NCBI GenBank assembly: GCA_951217055.1
Contig: OX578282.1
Span: forward strand, 41,213,329 to 41,277,328
Source: Gerris lacustris
Taxonomy: Eukaryota; Arthropoda; Insecta; Hemiptera; Gerridae
Direction of reading: 5' to 3'
Length of the DNA: 64,000 bases
A program made the translations under genes and the position numbers. Shown piece by piece: positions 53,892 through 64,000 of the stretch. The number at the start of each line of letters is the position of its first letter. Within the stretch, counting starts at the first letter, position 1. Under the pieces are notes generated by a model. The model made no database searches. It had not been told where the DNA came from and saw only the letters and a program-made list of their open reading frames with translations.

Positions 53892-54450
53892 TGCTTCCGA
53901 GCTTACCGAAAAGGTAACGGAAGCATTGTGTTCACTTTTGAGAACGAAAAAGTTTTATGTCTCCGATTTTAAAAATTCCAAGACAGAAATCCGTTTCAGA
54001 CATCAGGGAACATTTTTGGTTCCGTGTCTGTCTGTCTGTCTGTCGGTCTGTGTGTCCACGATTCATGAAACGCGCGACGATAACTTGAGTAAATGTCAAC
54101 TGATTTTGATGAAATTTGGTAGACATGTTCATTTTACCAATACCCAGGACGAGTTCTTTGGACAACGTTATTCAATCAAGCGTTCACGCGCAGCGCTTGC
54201 TTAATCATTAACTTCAAATTTAAAATTGGAATTTTAGGTCGGGAAAAAATCAAACTTCATCTATTCAATGAAACAAATACAATTATTTAGTAAAACCAAC
54301 AGCGACACCGCTATGAAGTGTTAAAGATCGCTAAACACTTTTAATAGTTTTTACACGATAAACAATAAAGTAATATAACGTTAGTGTTAATATAACAATA
54401 AAGTACATGATAGGATGCGAGGAAGCTATGTGCCACACTAATTGGCAGTC

Positions 54451-54452
<2 letters not shown>
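53892..54452 (+). repeat. Mosaic repeat: family A ends around a family X middle
   Basis: 53892-54058 is the family A head (GCTTCCGAGCTTACC...GGTAACGGAAGC, AAATCCGTTTCAGACATCAG, TCTGTCTGTCTGTCGG). 54060-54330 is family X middle (GACGATAACTTGAGTAAA, ATGTTCATTTTACCAATACC, AATTGGAATTTTAGG). 54403-54452 is the family A 3' end (GGATGCGAGGAAGCTATGTG, TAATTGGCAGTC). Confidence 0.7.
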
Positions 54453-54524
<72 letters not shown>

Positions 54525-54600
54525 ATATACACACATAATATGTGTGTATATTACGTATATTACGTACATAATACGCGTATATATTATATACGCGTTTTAG
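54453..54600. repeat. (TA)n tract and palindromic TACACACATA/TATGTGTGTA
   Basis: TA to about 54520, then GTGTATATACACAC and several 10-14-bp palindromes (ACGTATATTACGT, ACGCGTATATATTATATACG). Confidence 0.85.
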
Positions 54601-54799
54601 CATATAATTATGTTGTTTTTTATATGTAGAAACATGTTTGTGTATTTTTGATATAACATTGTGGTGAAAATATTGTTGTGTTATACTTTCTACTAACTTC
54701 TCTATTCATAATTATATCATTAAATTTTATCAAGCAATTGGAATTAATTGCTAAATTGGTTGAGCTCTTTAAACTAAACCACTGTGATTTACAGGGATT

Positions 54800-55080
54800 G
54801 TTTTAATTTTTTACATGAATTAAAGTATCAATTTAATAATATTTAAAGAGCACAGACGGTTTAAATTAATCTGGGGCTATCGGCGGGCTTTTGACTAACC
54901 ATCTAAATTTCATAAAAATCAGATATGTACTTTTGGAGATAAGTACTTTTGGAGATAATAAATGGTCGCAGAAGGTTGAAACTTATATGGGGCAAACAAT
55001 GACCTAATGCTAATTATGACCTACCATCCAAATTTCATTAACATCGGAAGAGTTGTTTTTTAAATATGTTGGTTTGCAAA
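54800..55080 (-). repeat. Partial repeat family A copy (minus) with internal 14-bp duplication
   Basis: Matches the middle of 48657-49275 (GACGGTTTAAATTAATCTGG, CTATCGGCGGGC, GGTCGCAGAAGGTTGAAAC). TACTTTTGGAGATAA is duplicated at about 54935 and 54950. Confidence 0.6.
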
Positions 55081-56155
55081 AATACGGTAATGGATTTTTT
55101 ATCTTTCTCCAACTAGAATATCTCGAAAACAGTAAGTCTCACTTAAAACATGCATAGGACCTTTTTTGTGCAGAATTATATGAAAAATGTTGGTAATAAC
55201 ACTTATCTTAAAAAAAATGAACCGTTTTAAATAAAAAGTGAAAAAAGTAAATTTTGGACTTTAAGGAGGGGGGAGGGGGTCCACCAACCCCCCCCCCCCC
55301 CCCCCACCCCAAGAGGGGGGAACTTTACTATTTCTTACTTCTACACCCCTTAAAAGGGTTTTTTTTTTCACAAATTTTCAAAACTTTATAAATTATTTCC
55401 TTAATTTTTTTGTGTTATCTACTAATTTATCTGGACTAAAAAGGGATTTTCTTGAAACTGGTAAATCTTAAAACAAAATCTCGTTTGTCTGTCAGCTCCC
55501 TCTTTCGAGAAGATGATATTTGAGCCTCTACATACGTAACAACCAAGACACCGTATTCTTTTAGCTGGCACCTATAGTATTAAAGACTGTAACTTGAGTC
55601 ATCTAACAGACTTAAGCTTTCAGACTTTACCTTCATACTGATAGTCAAATTGTAGATTTGTATATAAACTGTTTGATGCGTAGTAAATGAACGTAAAATA
55701 GAGTAAACCGTGCTTTTTTTAATTGGATTTAAAGATAACGTTTCAATTTTATTGGGTAGACTATTTTCTTGTTGAATATTTTTCCAACTTAATCTCTTTA
55801 GGTACTAATAACATTATTTGACTATCTCTAGTTAAAATGTTTATTACTTTTTTATTACTTTATGTTGATTAGTAGGTTTATTGCAAACTTATGTTTCTTA
55901 TTACTCGAGATGTGTCTGGTGTTGTATTAGTGTTTCCAGTAATATTTAGCTTCAGTTTTGATCTAGTTATTTGAACTTAGTAGGTATTAATTACGTCAAA
56001 ATATTCTGCACGTGTAACTCGTCTGTTGATTGATAAACGGCTTTATTATGTCTCTCTGTTATTAAATAAGGATTTATATCTATATCACATTTTATATGTA
56101 TGAATATCAAAATATAATTAAATACATTTCAATACTCCCAGGAAATATGATAAAA
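55081..56155. other. No gene; G/C homopolymer hairpin at 55262-55320
   Basis: GGAGGGGGGAGGGGGTCC opposite C19 and CCCC, then GAGGGGGG: a potential G-quadruplex or hairpin patch. The rest is AT-rich. Confidence 0.45.
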
Positions 56156-56679
<524 letters not shown>

Positions 56680-56912
56680 CTTTAGATTGTTACTCCCCTT
56701 ACAGAAAAAAATAGAGGGGAGTAACAATCTAAAGAAGGTGTGTGGAAGGTTCTTCTTTAGACTGTTACTCCCCTTATAAAACAAAAGTGTGATATTCCTT
56801 TGTCCCAAAGTACATTGGACTAAACATCCCATTGCCTTAATAATAGTAATTTAGTCAAAGTAATTTATATTCTAAAAAAACATAGGGGGAGTAAAAATCT
56901 AAAGAAGTACCT
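56680..56912. repeat. Repeated CTTTAGATTGTTACTCCCCT hairpin units
   Basis: CTTTAGATTGTTACTCCCCT at 56680 pairs with AGGGGAGTAACAATCTAAAG at 56713 (loop ~13-16 nt). The unit recurs at 56755 (CTTTAGACTGTTACTCCCCT) and, reversed, at 56883 (GGGGGAGTAAAAATCTAAAG). Four copies within ~230 bp. Confidence 0.75.
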
Positions 56913-57039
56913 TATCAACTGCCGGTCTAAGTTGGCAGTTGATTTACCTGTAAAAAAGTCTTTCTCCAGGACGAGTTTTGAACCATCGACCTCTGAATTT
57001 GATGTCAGACGCGCTAACCCATACACCAAAAAGTGGTAT

Positions 57040-57340
57040 CTTTACTTTTGGTCGAATAATGTTCAGGAATTTTTTCAGATTTTTTGCACTTCACATAAGC
57101 GACCCCTATGGTGTCGAAAAAAAATTTAAACCCTTAAGTTTTTTACCCTAATTTTTTTGAAAAATATTTTTTTTAAGTTGCTATATTTTTAAAATATGTG
57201 GGTAGGTACAAGACACATACATTCAAAATTTCAAAGTGATCGGACGAAAGGTGTAGCCGTGAGAGCAGGCAACCGGACGGACGGACAGACACACGCAGGA
57301 AAATATAAGGGTCCTTGGTTTTGCCTACGGACCCTAAAAA
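57040..57340 (+). repeat. Repeat family E copy
   Basis: ATGTGGGTAGGTACAAGACA, CAAAGTGATCGGACGAAAGG, GGACAGACACACGCAGGAAA, GGTTTTGCCTACGGACCCTA. Shows the uninterrupted target of the hAT at 36620. Confidence 0.65.
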
Positions 57341-58149
57341 AATATCGTTTTTATGATAGTAACACTCATTACTACAAAAATGTGATTTTTTTATGTATAT
57401 ATGTAAATGAATTTGAAAACTGACTGTTCTTGAACGAAAATGTCATCCTAAGTCCCTGATGTGTCAGAATAATCAATATTATCATGTCGAAGGCTTATTT
57501 TAATTTTCTATAAAGTAGCCAAATTGATTTTCCTAAAGGTACATTTTATTTGAAAATGACCCAACTACAAATCCTCATTTCAATGAACATAAACGTGCTT
57601 CTTCTAGGAACGATTTATACTCTGAATTATATATATTTGTGACATATTTATATAATTATATTATATTAATATGTAGGAGGGAACATAAAAGCAACTTTTT
57701 ATAGAACTTAAGTTTCACTTCTAATGCGTGAGAGTCTCACACATATTTTTTTATAATTAATGTAAATATAGTCATGTATCAAATTAAAAAGCTTTTACAG
57801 AATTCCTTTCTTGGTTATCTCTTTAATAAATATTATTTTCCTTCCTACTCTAAAAAACATTATCTTTACTAAATTTCCTAAGTAAATAATTTAAATCAAA
57901 AGTAAACAAACTTAAGTAAATTTACAAATATAAGGAAAATGTGGAATTATCTGATCTTGATTCAAAATGAAAAAAAAAATAAAATAATAATAATTAAATA
58001 AACTTTGGTCTGTAAATTTTCTAAAACACAACTCACATTTTCCTGTTTTAAAAAATAAAATTAATTTAATATTAATATACATCTATTACTATTGTATTAA
58101 GTAGTATGTATATGAAATTCAGTGTTTTTTTATTTTTTTTTTTTTTTTT
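57341..58149. other. No gene; small repeat at 57690-57780
   Basis: 57700-57750 matches (reverse) 19545-19600. Otherwise AT-rich with short poly-A and poly-T. Confidence 0.4.
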
Positions 58150-58330
58150 TATATTTATTTATTTTCTCATATACGTGGTATATATAAAGAGAAAGTATTG
58201 TTATAGAACAAAATTCATTTATTTTTGATGGATTTAATCGAGGATCCGTGAGTAAACAAAATGGGTCTTGAAAATATCTGTTTGTAGTGTGCCATCGGTA
58301 CAGCAGAGTGGAGCCTAAGCTCATGTAACA
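58150..58330 (-). repeat. Possible family C fragment (minus)
   Basis: GAGAAAGTATTGTTATAGAA, ATTTTTGATGGATTTAATCG and GGAGCCTAAGCTCATG follow the family C order. Confidence 0.4.
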
Positions 58331-58655
58331 CTGGACAAAGTAATTATGAACTCGTTTATGGAAATGTTTAGTGCCAGTTTTTTTGCATACATGTTGGGCA
58401 TGTATCACTGAACCAAGTAATTATGAAAAAGTTTAGAGCGTGTTTTTTTGCTTACATGTTGGGCATGTATCACTGAACCAAGTAATTATAAAAAAGTTTA
58501 GTGCGTGTATTTTTGCATACATGTTGGGCATGTATCACTGAACCAGGTAATTATAAAAAAGTTTAGTGCGTGGTTTTTTGCATACATGTTGAGCATGTAA
58601 TACTGGACCAAGTAATTATGCACTCGTTTATGATAAAGTTTAGTACGATTTTTTT
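58322..58655 (+). repeat. 65-bp minisatellite, five units
   Basis: ATGTTGGGCATGTA(T) recurs with 65-bp spacing at 58391, 58456, 58521 and 58586, within units GTATCACTGAACCAAGTAAT / AAAAAAGTTTAGTGCGTG. The first and last units are longer and include ACTCGTTTATG. Contiguous units, so not spacer-separated. Confidence 0.9.
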
Positions 58656-58960
58656 CGGACAATTTTGTTTTTTACAGTAAGCAGAGCAATATTTCTATCA
58701 CTGTTAAGCATAATTTATTCTAAATAATTGTACAATGTTAGAAAATGCATTTTTACCTCTTGTAAAAGGATATACGTAGTCTGTCCCAAAAATGTGTATA
58801 CAAAATTTTTATGCCGACGTGTCACTTAGAAAGGGGTTGGATCAACAGTCTGTTTAGAGAGAATGAGTGACGACACCTGCGGTGCCCTCTACCTAGCTCA
58901 GGCTTGCTTTGGTTGTAGGGGGGGGGGGGGAGCTGACTGTCTAGTCTCCTCACTTCCAAC

Positions 58961-58962
<2 letters not shown>
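58656..58962. other. No gene; G12 run near 58919
   Basis: AT-rich then a short GC-richer stretch (58860-58930) ending in a G run. Confidence 0.4.

Positions 58963-59041
<79 letters not shown>
58963..59041. repeat. (TA)n tract
   Basis: About 39 TA units. Confidence 0.9.
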
Positions 59042-59042
<1 letters not shown>

Positions 59043-59329
59043 CAATTTAATGGATTTATAAACTACCATCAAGAAACATTTAAATTATTTTACAAAGCGA
59101 GAATATCTAGATTCTATACCTCCCCTTTGATAAGATAATTTGCTAATATCCCAAATTAGTAATTCATTCCGACTAAATTTTTAAAAAGGAAAAGCAGTGG
59201 TATTTTCCTTCTGTACTATTCAATAAAAGTATTTAAAAAAAAAAAATAATAATAAAAAAAATAAATACAAAATTTTAGCCAATCGGATAAATGTACGGAC
59301 ACAACAATTATTAGTTTTTTATCCATAGA

Positions 59330-60130
59330 TATAGATATATTTTTCCATTTTACCCCCCCTAAATGTACATAACAATAATTGTACAGCACTCTTAAAGAGC
59401 TTTTCAACGGTATGCATCGTGAAGGGTTTTCATTACTTTGACATTTGTACCCCGTACCCCTGTGTACCAAAATCAAAATTTCGAACATGCATGAAGTCAG
59501 TGACCTTCCCCTTTTCCCCTTGCTTTGAAGGACAAGTGTGCAAATATTCATTCAAATCGGAATAAAACGGTAGATTTGAATAAAGAACACACACACACAC
59601 ATACGTTGACTCTTCCTTATTACCCCTCTCCTAAATGAAAATAATATCAAAAACGTACATTACAATTACTTTTCTCTTAAAGAGCCTTTTAACGATATGC
59701 ATCATAAAGGGTACCTATCAATTACTTTGACATTTGTACCCCGTACTCCTGTGTACCAACATTTTAACTTTATAATCTCATGTAAGCAGTACACTCATAG
59801 ACACTCTTCATTTATATAACATGTAGTTATACACATTTTTCCATTTTACCCCCTCCTAAATGAAAATATGACAAAACTGTACATAACAACAATTACTGTA
59901 CTTTTAGAGCTTTTCAACGATATGCATCATTAAAAGTATTCATTACTTTGACATTTGTACCCCGTACCCCTGGGTACAAAAATAAAAATTTCGCAAAATC
60001 CTTTCTTAGTGGATGCCTATGATATGAACCGAGTATATCCTCAAAATTTCAAGTCTCTCGGTTAAGCAGATTTAGCTGTGCGTTGATTCTATGTCAGTCA
60101 GTCAGTCAATCAGGACATTGCCACTTATAT
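59330..60130 (+). repeat. Cluster of three diverged GTACCCCGTACCCC repeat units
   Basis: Units at about 59337-59620, 59625-59815 and 59820-60120 share TTCCATTTTACCCCC, ACAATAATTGTAC/ACAATTACTGTAC, AGAGCTTTTCAACGATATGC, TTACTTTGACATTTGTACCC and CGTACCCCTG. The last ends TTTCAAGTCTCTCGGTTAAG and TCAGTCAGTCAGTCAATCAG, typical retroposon tail words. Non-coding. Confidence 0.7.
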
Positions 60131-61095
60131 TATAGATGTATAATTTTAAAAACATGACCTCTCGTGGATTTGAACCATATATCTCGGAATGTGGATAGTG
60201 GTTTAAAACGTATTTAAATAAGAGTAAACCACTTGGTGTTTATGTTTATAATATAAAATATTAATCTCTCTCACACAATTTAAGTATATCAATATTAGTT
60301 TAATTAATAAAATTATATTCTCTATATCATTAATTCTCTATAATATAAACAGACAAATATGTATATACTTATAAAAATATTTAGTATCTGTCCTTTTTTT
60401 AAGCTTTATCCTGCAACATAAACTACTTAGTGAAATATGGGTGTTGACGGAGTTAAATTTTCCCCCTTTATTATATTATAATTTCAGATATTCAGAGATA
60501 AATTCTTGTGGTAATGAGGCGTGGCTCTTTCGCGTAGCGAGATAATCCCGAAATTTATTAGGTAACTCTCATAAATGGGAAAAATTAGAGAGCATAATTT
60601 TTACAGCTCTGTATATAGTTATTACTATTTAAGCACTTTGCATATTTAAAAAAAAAATTAAAATAAAAAAGAAGAAATTGTGATAGATTAGCAGTAGCGA
60701 TTATTTTACCATGAATTTAAATACTTTTTAAAAATAACACATCCTTGTAGCTCCCCCTCCCTCCCCCCCCTCCATTTTTTATGGCTTTTTTGTAAGTTGC
60801 AAGTAGTGAAGTGGTTTTAGCTAAATGGTATCTATTATCAGTAATGCATTAAACCCTTCTATTCCTGTTTATCAGATAACTTAGAAAAATTTCTTTTACT
60901 TGTTTTAATAATTGTAATGATAATTAATATGTATTGGTAAACTTAAATAAAACAGATTGTTGATTCTTAAATAATCTATTATTATTTGTCCACCATATGA
61001 GTACAAATTAAATCAGATAATGGTTTCAGTCTTCCGAATGTTTTCAATGACAATTATACATAAATGTGGTTTGAACGATCGTCTAATTGTAATTT
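60131..61095. other. No gene recognised
   Basis: About 960 bp AT-rich; CCCTCCCTCCCCCCCCTCC near 60753. Confidence 0.4.
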
Positions 61096-61606
61096 ACATT
61101 TGCTGGGTGCACTCGGGAAGATATTTCTATCGATTAATCGTTCCATTAAATCGGTAGATAAATTTGTATAGATTTTTTTCAGATAAATCGAGAGTTTAAC
61201 ACTAAAAGTAGTTTTATCTTAACGATTTGTTGCAACAAATTAATCGGTTAGTTAATTTGGTTAATGTGTGCTGGACAAACGTTTTATATTTTAAATTGTA
61301 AAGTAATATGTGCAATCGCTGATCTTTCGGATTCAGAAATTACTGATGAAACAAAACCTGACCGATTTTGTTTGCAGTTTAAAACCTAATAACACTGACC
61401 TCTAATAATTGGTCCATAATATTATTGTCACCATCTTCGTGTGTGCGTTGCTACACAGACAATTTGGACCAATTTATCTGTCACAATAAATCGTTGATCT
61501 TTTAGTTTTTAAGAGACATTAACCTACAGATTTATATGTGAGATTTCACAAACCTGAGATAAATTGATCAAATATAAATCTTCCCGTGTGTACTTAGCTA
61601 TTTATA
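61096..61606. mobile_element. ~500-bp MITE with ~24-bp TIRs
   Basis: Left tip GCTGGGTGCACTCGGGAAGA; right tip reversed GCTAAGTACACACGGGAAGA. Interior carries several TCGATTAATCG / AAATTAATCGG-type words and no coding. TSD uncertain. Confidence 0.55.
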
Positions 61607-62282
61607 TCGTGGTTATTAAACTACCTGTATTTGATTAAAGTGTACATATATTAATTATAATTTTGTACATTACCTCAAAATAGTAGTAAGTTCTACCAAT
61701 TTTTTGATCAAATTAATTTTTATCTATTTTGACACACATACATTCATCCTATATTAGACTTATATGTATTTAAAATTATATTAATCTAATTGTAAGAAAT
61801 TTGATTATATACATAACACAATTACTGAAATACACATTAATAAAACAAATTATAAATGGATTTGTTGTAGGTTACAAAACTGAATGAGATGATACACGTA
61901 CTTTGTAAAGTTGTTTGAAGAATAATAAAATATTATTAATTTATTATAATTGTTTCAAATAAAACGATACCTCTTATTATTAACTTCTAAATATAAAATA
62001 GAACTTGCATGATAATAAAAATCTTAAATTTTAACTTTAAAGATTAGTATTCTTAGATTTAGTATTCTAGATTAGTAGCTTAGTTTTTTTTTCATTAAGT
62101 GAGAAAATAATGTTATATATCAACATTATAATGTTGTATATAACAATAAGTTGTTCACTGAGATGACTACTGAACCAGTAGGGTTAAAGTAGATGAGAAA
62201 ATAAATAGTCAAAAACATTATACCCTATTACACAGGGTAAAAAACTATAGGTGCCGGATGTCATTTTATTGGATTTTTTTAA
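61607..62282. other. No gene recognised
   Basis: AT-rich; a small palindrome of ATATCAACATTATAATGTTG at about 62116. Confidence 0.4.
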
Positions 62283-62609
62283 CAAAGTTCCTTATGTCAC
62301 GTTACGGCGTCTGGAGCCCGGGAGTGAATCTGAAAAAAACGACCGTCACAAAACCGATCGTCACGAAATTTACCAATGACGATAACTTGAATAAAAGTAA
62401 ACCGATTTAGTTGACATTTGGTACACATGTTCATTTTACCAATGCCCAGGACGAGTTCGTTGGACATCGTTATCCGCCCAAGCTTTCGCGCGTAACGCTT
62501 GCGTAAACGTGAACATCAAATGTGAAATTGGAATTTTAGGGATAAAATTCTTACATCCTCTATTCAATGAGACAAACAACTTTTATAAAAAAAAATGTAA
62601 TGTATACGT

Positions 62610-62610
<1 letters not shown>
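62283..62610 (+). repeat. Family X copy, truncated at a TA tract
   Basis: AACAAAGTTCCTTATGTCAC, TGGAGCCCGGGAGTGAATCT, GTTATCCGCCCAAGC, AATGAGACAAACAACTTTTA; collinear with 16005-16340. Confidence 0.75.

Positions 62611-62684
<74 letters not shown>
62611..62684. repeat. (TA)n tract
   Basis: About 37 TA units at the break of the family X copy. Confidence 0.9.
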
Positions 62685-62688
<4 letters not shown>

Positions 62689-63282
62689 ATTATAATAGAA
62701 ATTAATTACGTAATTGTTATATGTTCTAAAATTTTCATAACTTCGCTTCTAATACTCTAACTCAGTTAAAAACATAACCATAAAAACTGTAAGTCTTAGT
62801 TACACATTTGAAAAAGAAATCATGTAGTACCTCTTTTTACTGTTTGAAATAAAAGGACAATACAGAGCTCCATGTGATTTATGCCGGGCCTAACCAGCCT
62901 AACGACTGCTTCAGCTTTAGCATATGAAAAGAAATATTAAAAAAAAAAATCCTTTTTTGAAACTGAGTAAACTTTAGAGAAGAAAATATAAAACGAAAAT
63001 GATTTCTCAATCTAGAAGATAACGTTCTATTGGTCCATAATTGATTTTAGATTCATGTTCCTAGAATCAAATATAAGATGCATAACAATTTGTATTCATA
63101 TCTAATCAAAAATACTTTTATTGATTTAAATTTAAATTCAAAAAGCATTTGATTAAACCAATCCTATAAAATATTTTCGTCGTAGAATACGATAAGATCT
63201 CAATAAAAAAGTATTACTTGATCAATAAGTTTTCCATTTTATCTTCTTCTTCGTTTTTAAATTAAATTGCAATCAATAACTT
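62685..63282. other. No gene recognised
   Basis: About 600 bp AT-rich. Confidence 0.4.
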
Positions 63283-63735
63283 TGTTTCCGGTGAAATCCG
63301 CGTCACCAAGGGGTTAAAGTCCGACATATCGATTTGACTAATTGAACCCTCGTCAACGGCGTATTTATACTGGTTTTCTAGACCGTATGTTTATTGTTCC
63401 TCGATTTCCTGAGGGTTCTTTTACTAACGGTAATCCTTCGTCGGAATGATGCGATCAGCCAGGTGCTGCCTTCGTTGGTGTTCCTTCTGTCGGGCGGGTG
63501 ATATATGAAGTCGGGAAGTGACTGTGGCGCCGTCTCTTGCTACCTGCCTGACTCTGGTGCTGACCAGAGGTTTCCAGGTCCGAGAAAGGGTCAAACTATC
63601 TTCTCTGTTTAAGTTCTTAGGCTGTTCCTTGAAGATGCTTCCAGTGGTGGAAGCGAGACGTCGGACTTCAACCCCTTCGTGTTGCGGATTTCACCGGAAA
63701 ACCAAGTTATTGATTACGAGTCAACCCGTGGAAGC
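63283..63735. mobile_element. PLE-type terminal unit with TIR-like ends and hammerhead-like motif
   Basis: TTTCCGGTGAAATCCGCGTC and ACCAAGGGGTTAAAGTCCGA at the left; the right end (63660-63705) is the inverse. Between them 63330-63620 is GC-richer, non-palindromic sequence without a recognised frame. Related to the hairpin at 29490-29774, but with ~300 bp of unique sequence where that one has none. Confidence 0.6.
63627..63660 (+). ncRNA. Hammerhead-like motif
   Basis: CCTTGAAGA, T, stem GCTTCC (loop AGTGGT) GGAAGC, then GAGACG. GAAA is changed to GAGA. Confidence 0.35.
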
Positions 63736-64000
63736 CTACACACTAATTTAAATTGTCTCGATGATGCATGCTGAGATATTGGAATTCCTACTGGCATCTT
63801 AATCAATGAAAGCTCTGAGTGGGAAGTAATGCCCGCTCTGTCTAATAATATAGATTGCTAACCGCTTCATTAAATATCAAGTCTATACTACTTAATATAA
63901 AGGGAACTATAGAAATTCCTTTGTCAAAAAGTAGATTTAAATATTGGGAAAATAATGAAAAATTAATGTATCAACATTATCGGAGTTCTATACTTTGTGT
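63736..64000. other. Nothing recognised to window end
   Basis: AT-rich, no supported feature. Confidence 0.4.

Noticed and set aside
58322..58655. CRISPR-like array
   Set aside because: Units are contiguous 65-bp tandem repeats without unique spacers, in a eukaryotic context.
58790..58930. Mariner-like terminus (AGTCTGTCCCAAAAATG)
   Set aside because: Only a loose resemblance; no matching inverted end or transposase seen.

Overview
This is a eukaryotic window, most likely from an insect or other arthropod (hemipteran-like by impression only). It is very AT-rich, carries many long (TA)n tracts, has no operon-like gene packing, and almost every recognisable reading frame belongs to a transposable element. 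No complete host gene is visible. The best host candidate is one short GC-rich exon at 35530-35642.

Layout: 1-960 is a degraded, frameshifted cysteine-rich coding fragment (minus strand). 1.3-3.0 kb holds a near-perfect foldback element and a duplicated LINE/SINE-type tail ending in a hexanucleotide repeat. 3.4-3.8 kb is a Ty3/gypsy RNase H relic. 4.9-7.0 kb is a Penelope-like element (PLE) with inverted ends, itself interrupted by a 307-bp hairpin with an 11-bp target-site duplication (TSD). 9.4-10.4 kb is a LINE 3' end. 10.6-12.07 kb is a second LINE on the minus strand, interrupted by a BEL/Pao retrotransposon (12073-14711) whose pol core is replaced by a 34-nt A tract. 16.0-19.1 kb is a pair of inverted ~1-kb repeats. 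19.8-21.07 kb is a Ty3/gypsy 3' end with an intact integrase frame. 21.4-23.8 kb is a 2.4-kb inverted repeat. 24.0-25.0 kb contains an inverted dimer of a tRNA-like SINE with a 16-bp TSD. 25.1-27.2 kb is a hAT-like element with an 8-bp TSD. 27.9-28.6 kb is an RTE-type LINE tail.

29.5-32.2 kb holds a second hairpin (12-bp TSD) and a second PLE (15-bp TSD). 34.7-35.1 kb and 42.0-43.1 kb are Harbinger-like non-autonomous elements. 36.6-37.6 kb is a hAT relic with clear termini and an 8-bp TSD. 39.4-40.4 kb is a 410-bp direct duplication around a SINE fragment. 43.5-44.1 kb is a ~580-bp foldback. 49.84-50.66 kb is an internally deleted Tigger/pogo element sitting inside a (TA)n tract. A mosaic repeat lies at 53.9-54.45 kb, a 65-bp minisatellite at 58.3-58.65 kb, and further interspersed repeats run to the end.

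The unifying signal is a small hairpin motif, CTGANGA-like box, one extra base, variable stem, GAAA-like box, found about a dozen times. It sits at the ends of both PLEs and in both arms of short hairpin elements flanked by 11-12-bp TSDs. It resembles the hammerhead ribozyme cores known from PLEs and retrozymes. The stem sequences differ between copies but stay paired. I think this PLE/hairpin network is the most interesting content of the window. All family names rest on reading motifs by eye; no database search was run.
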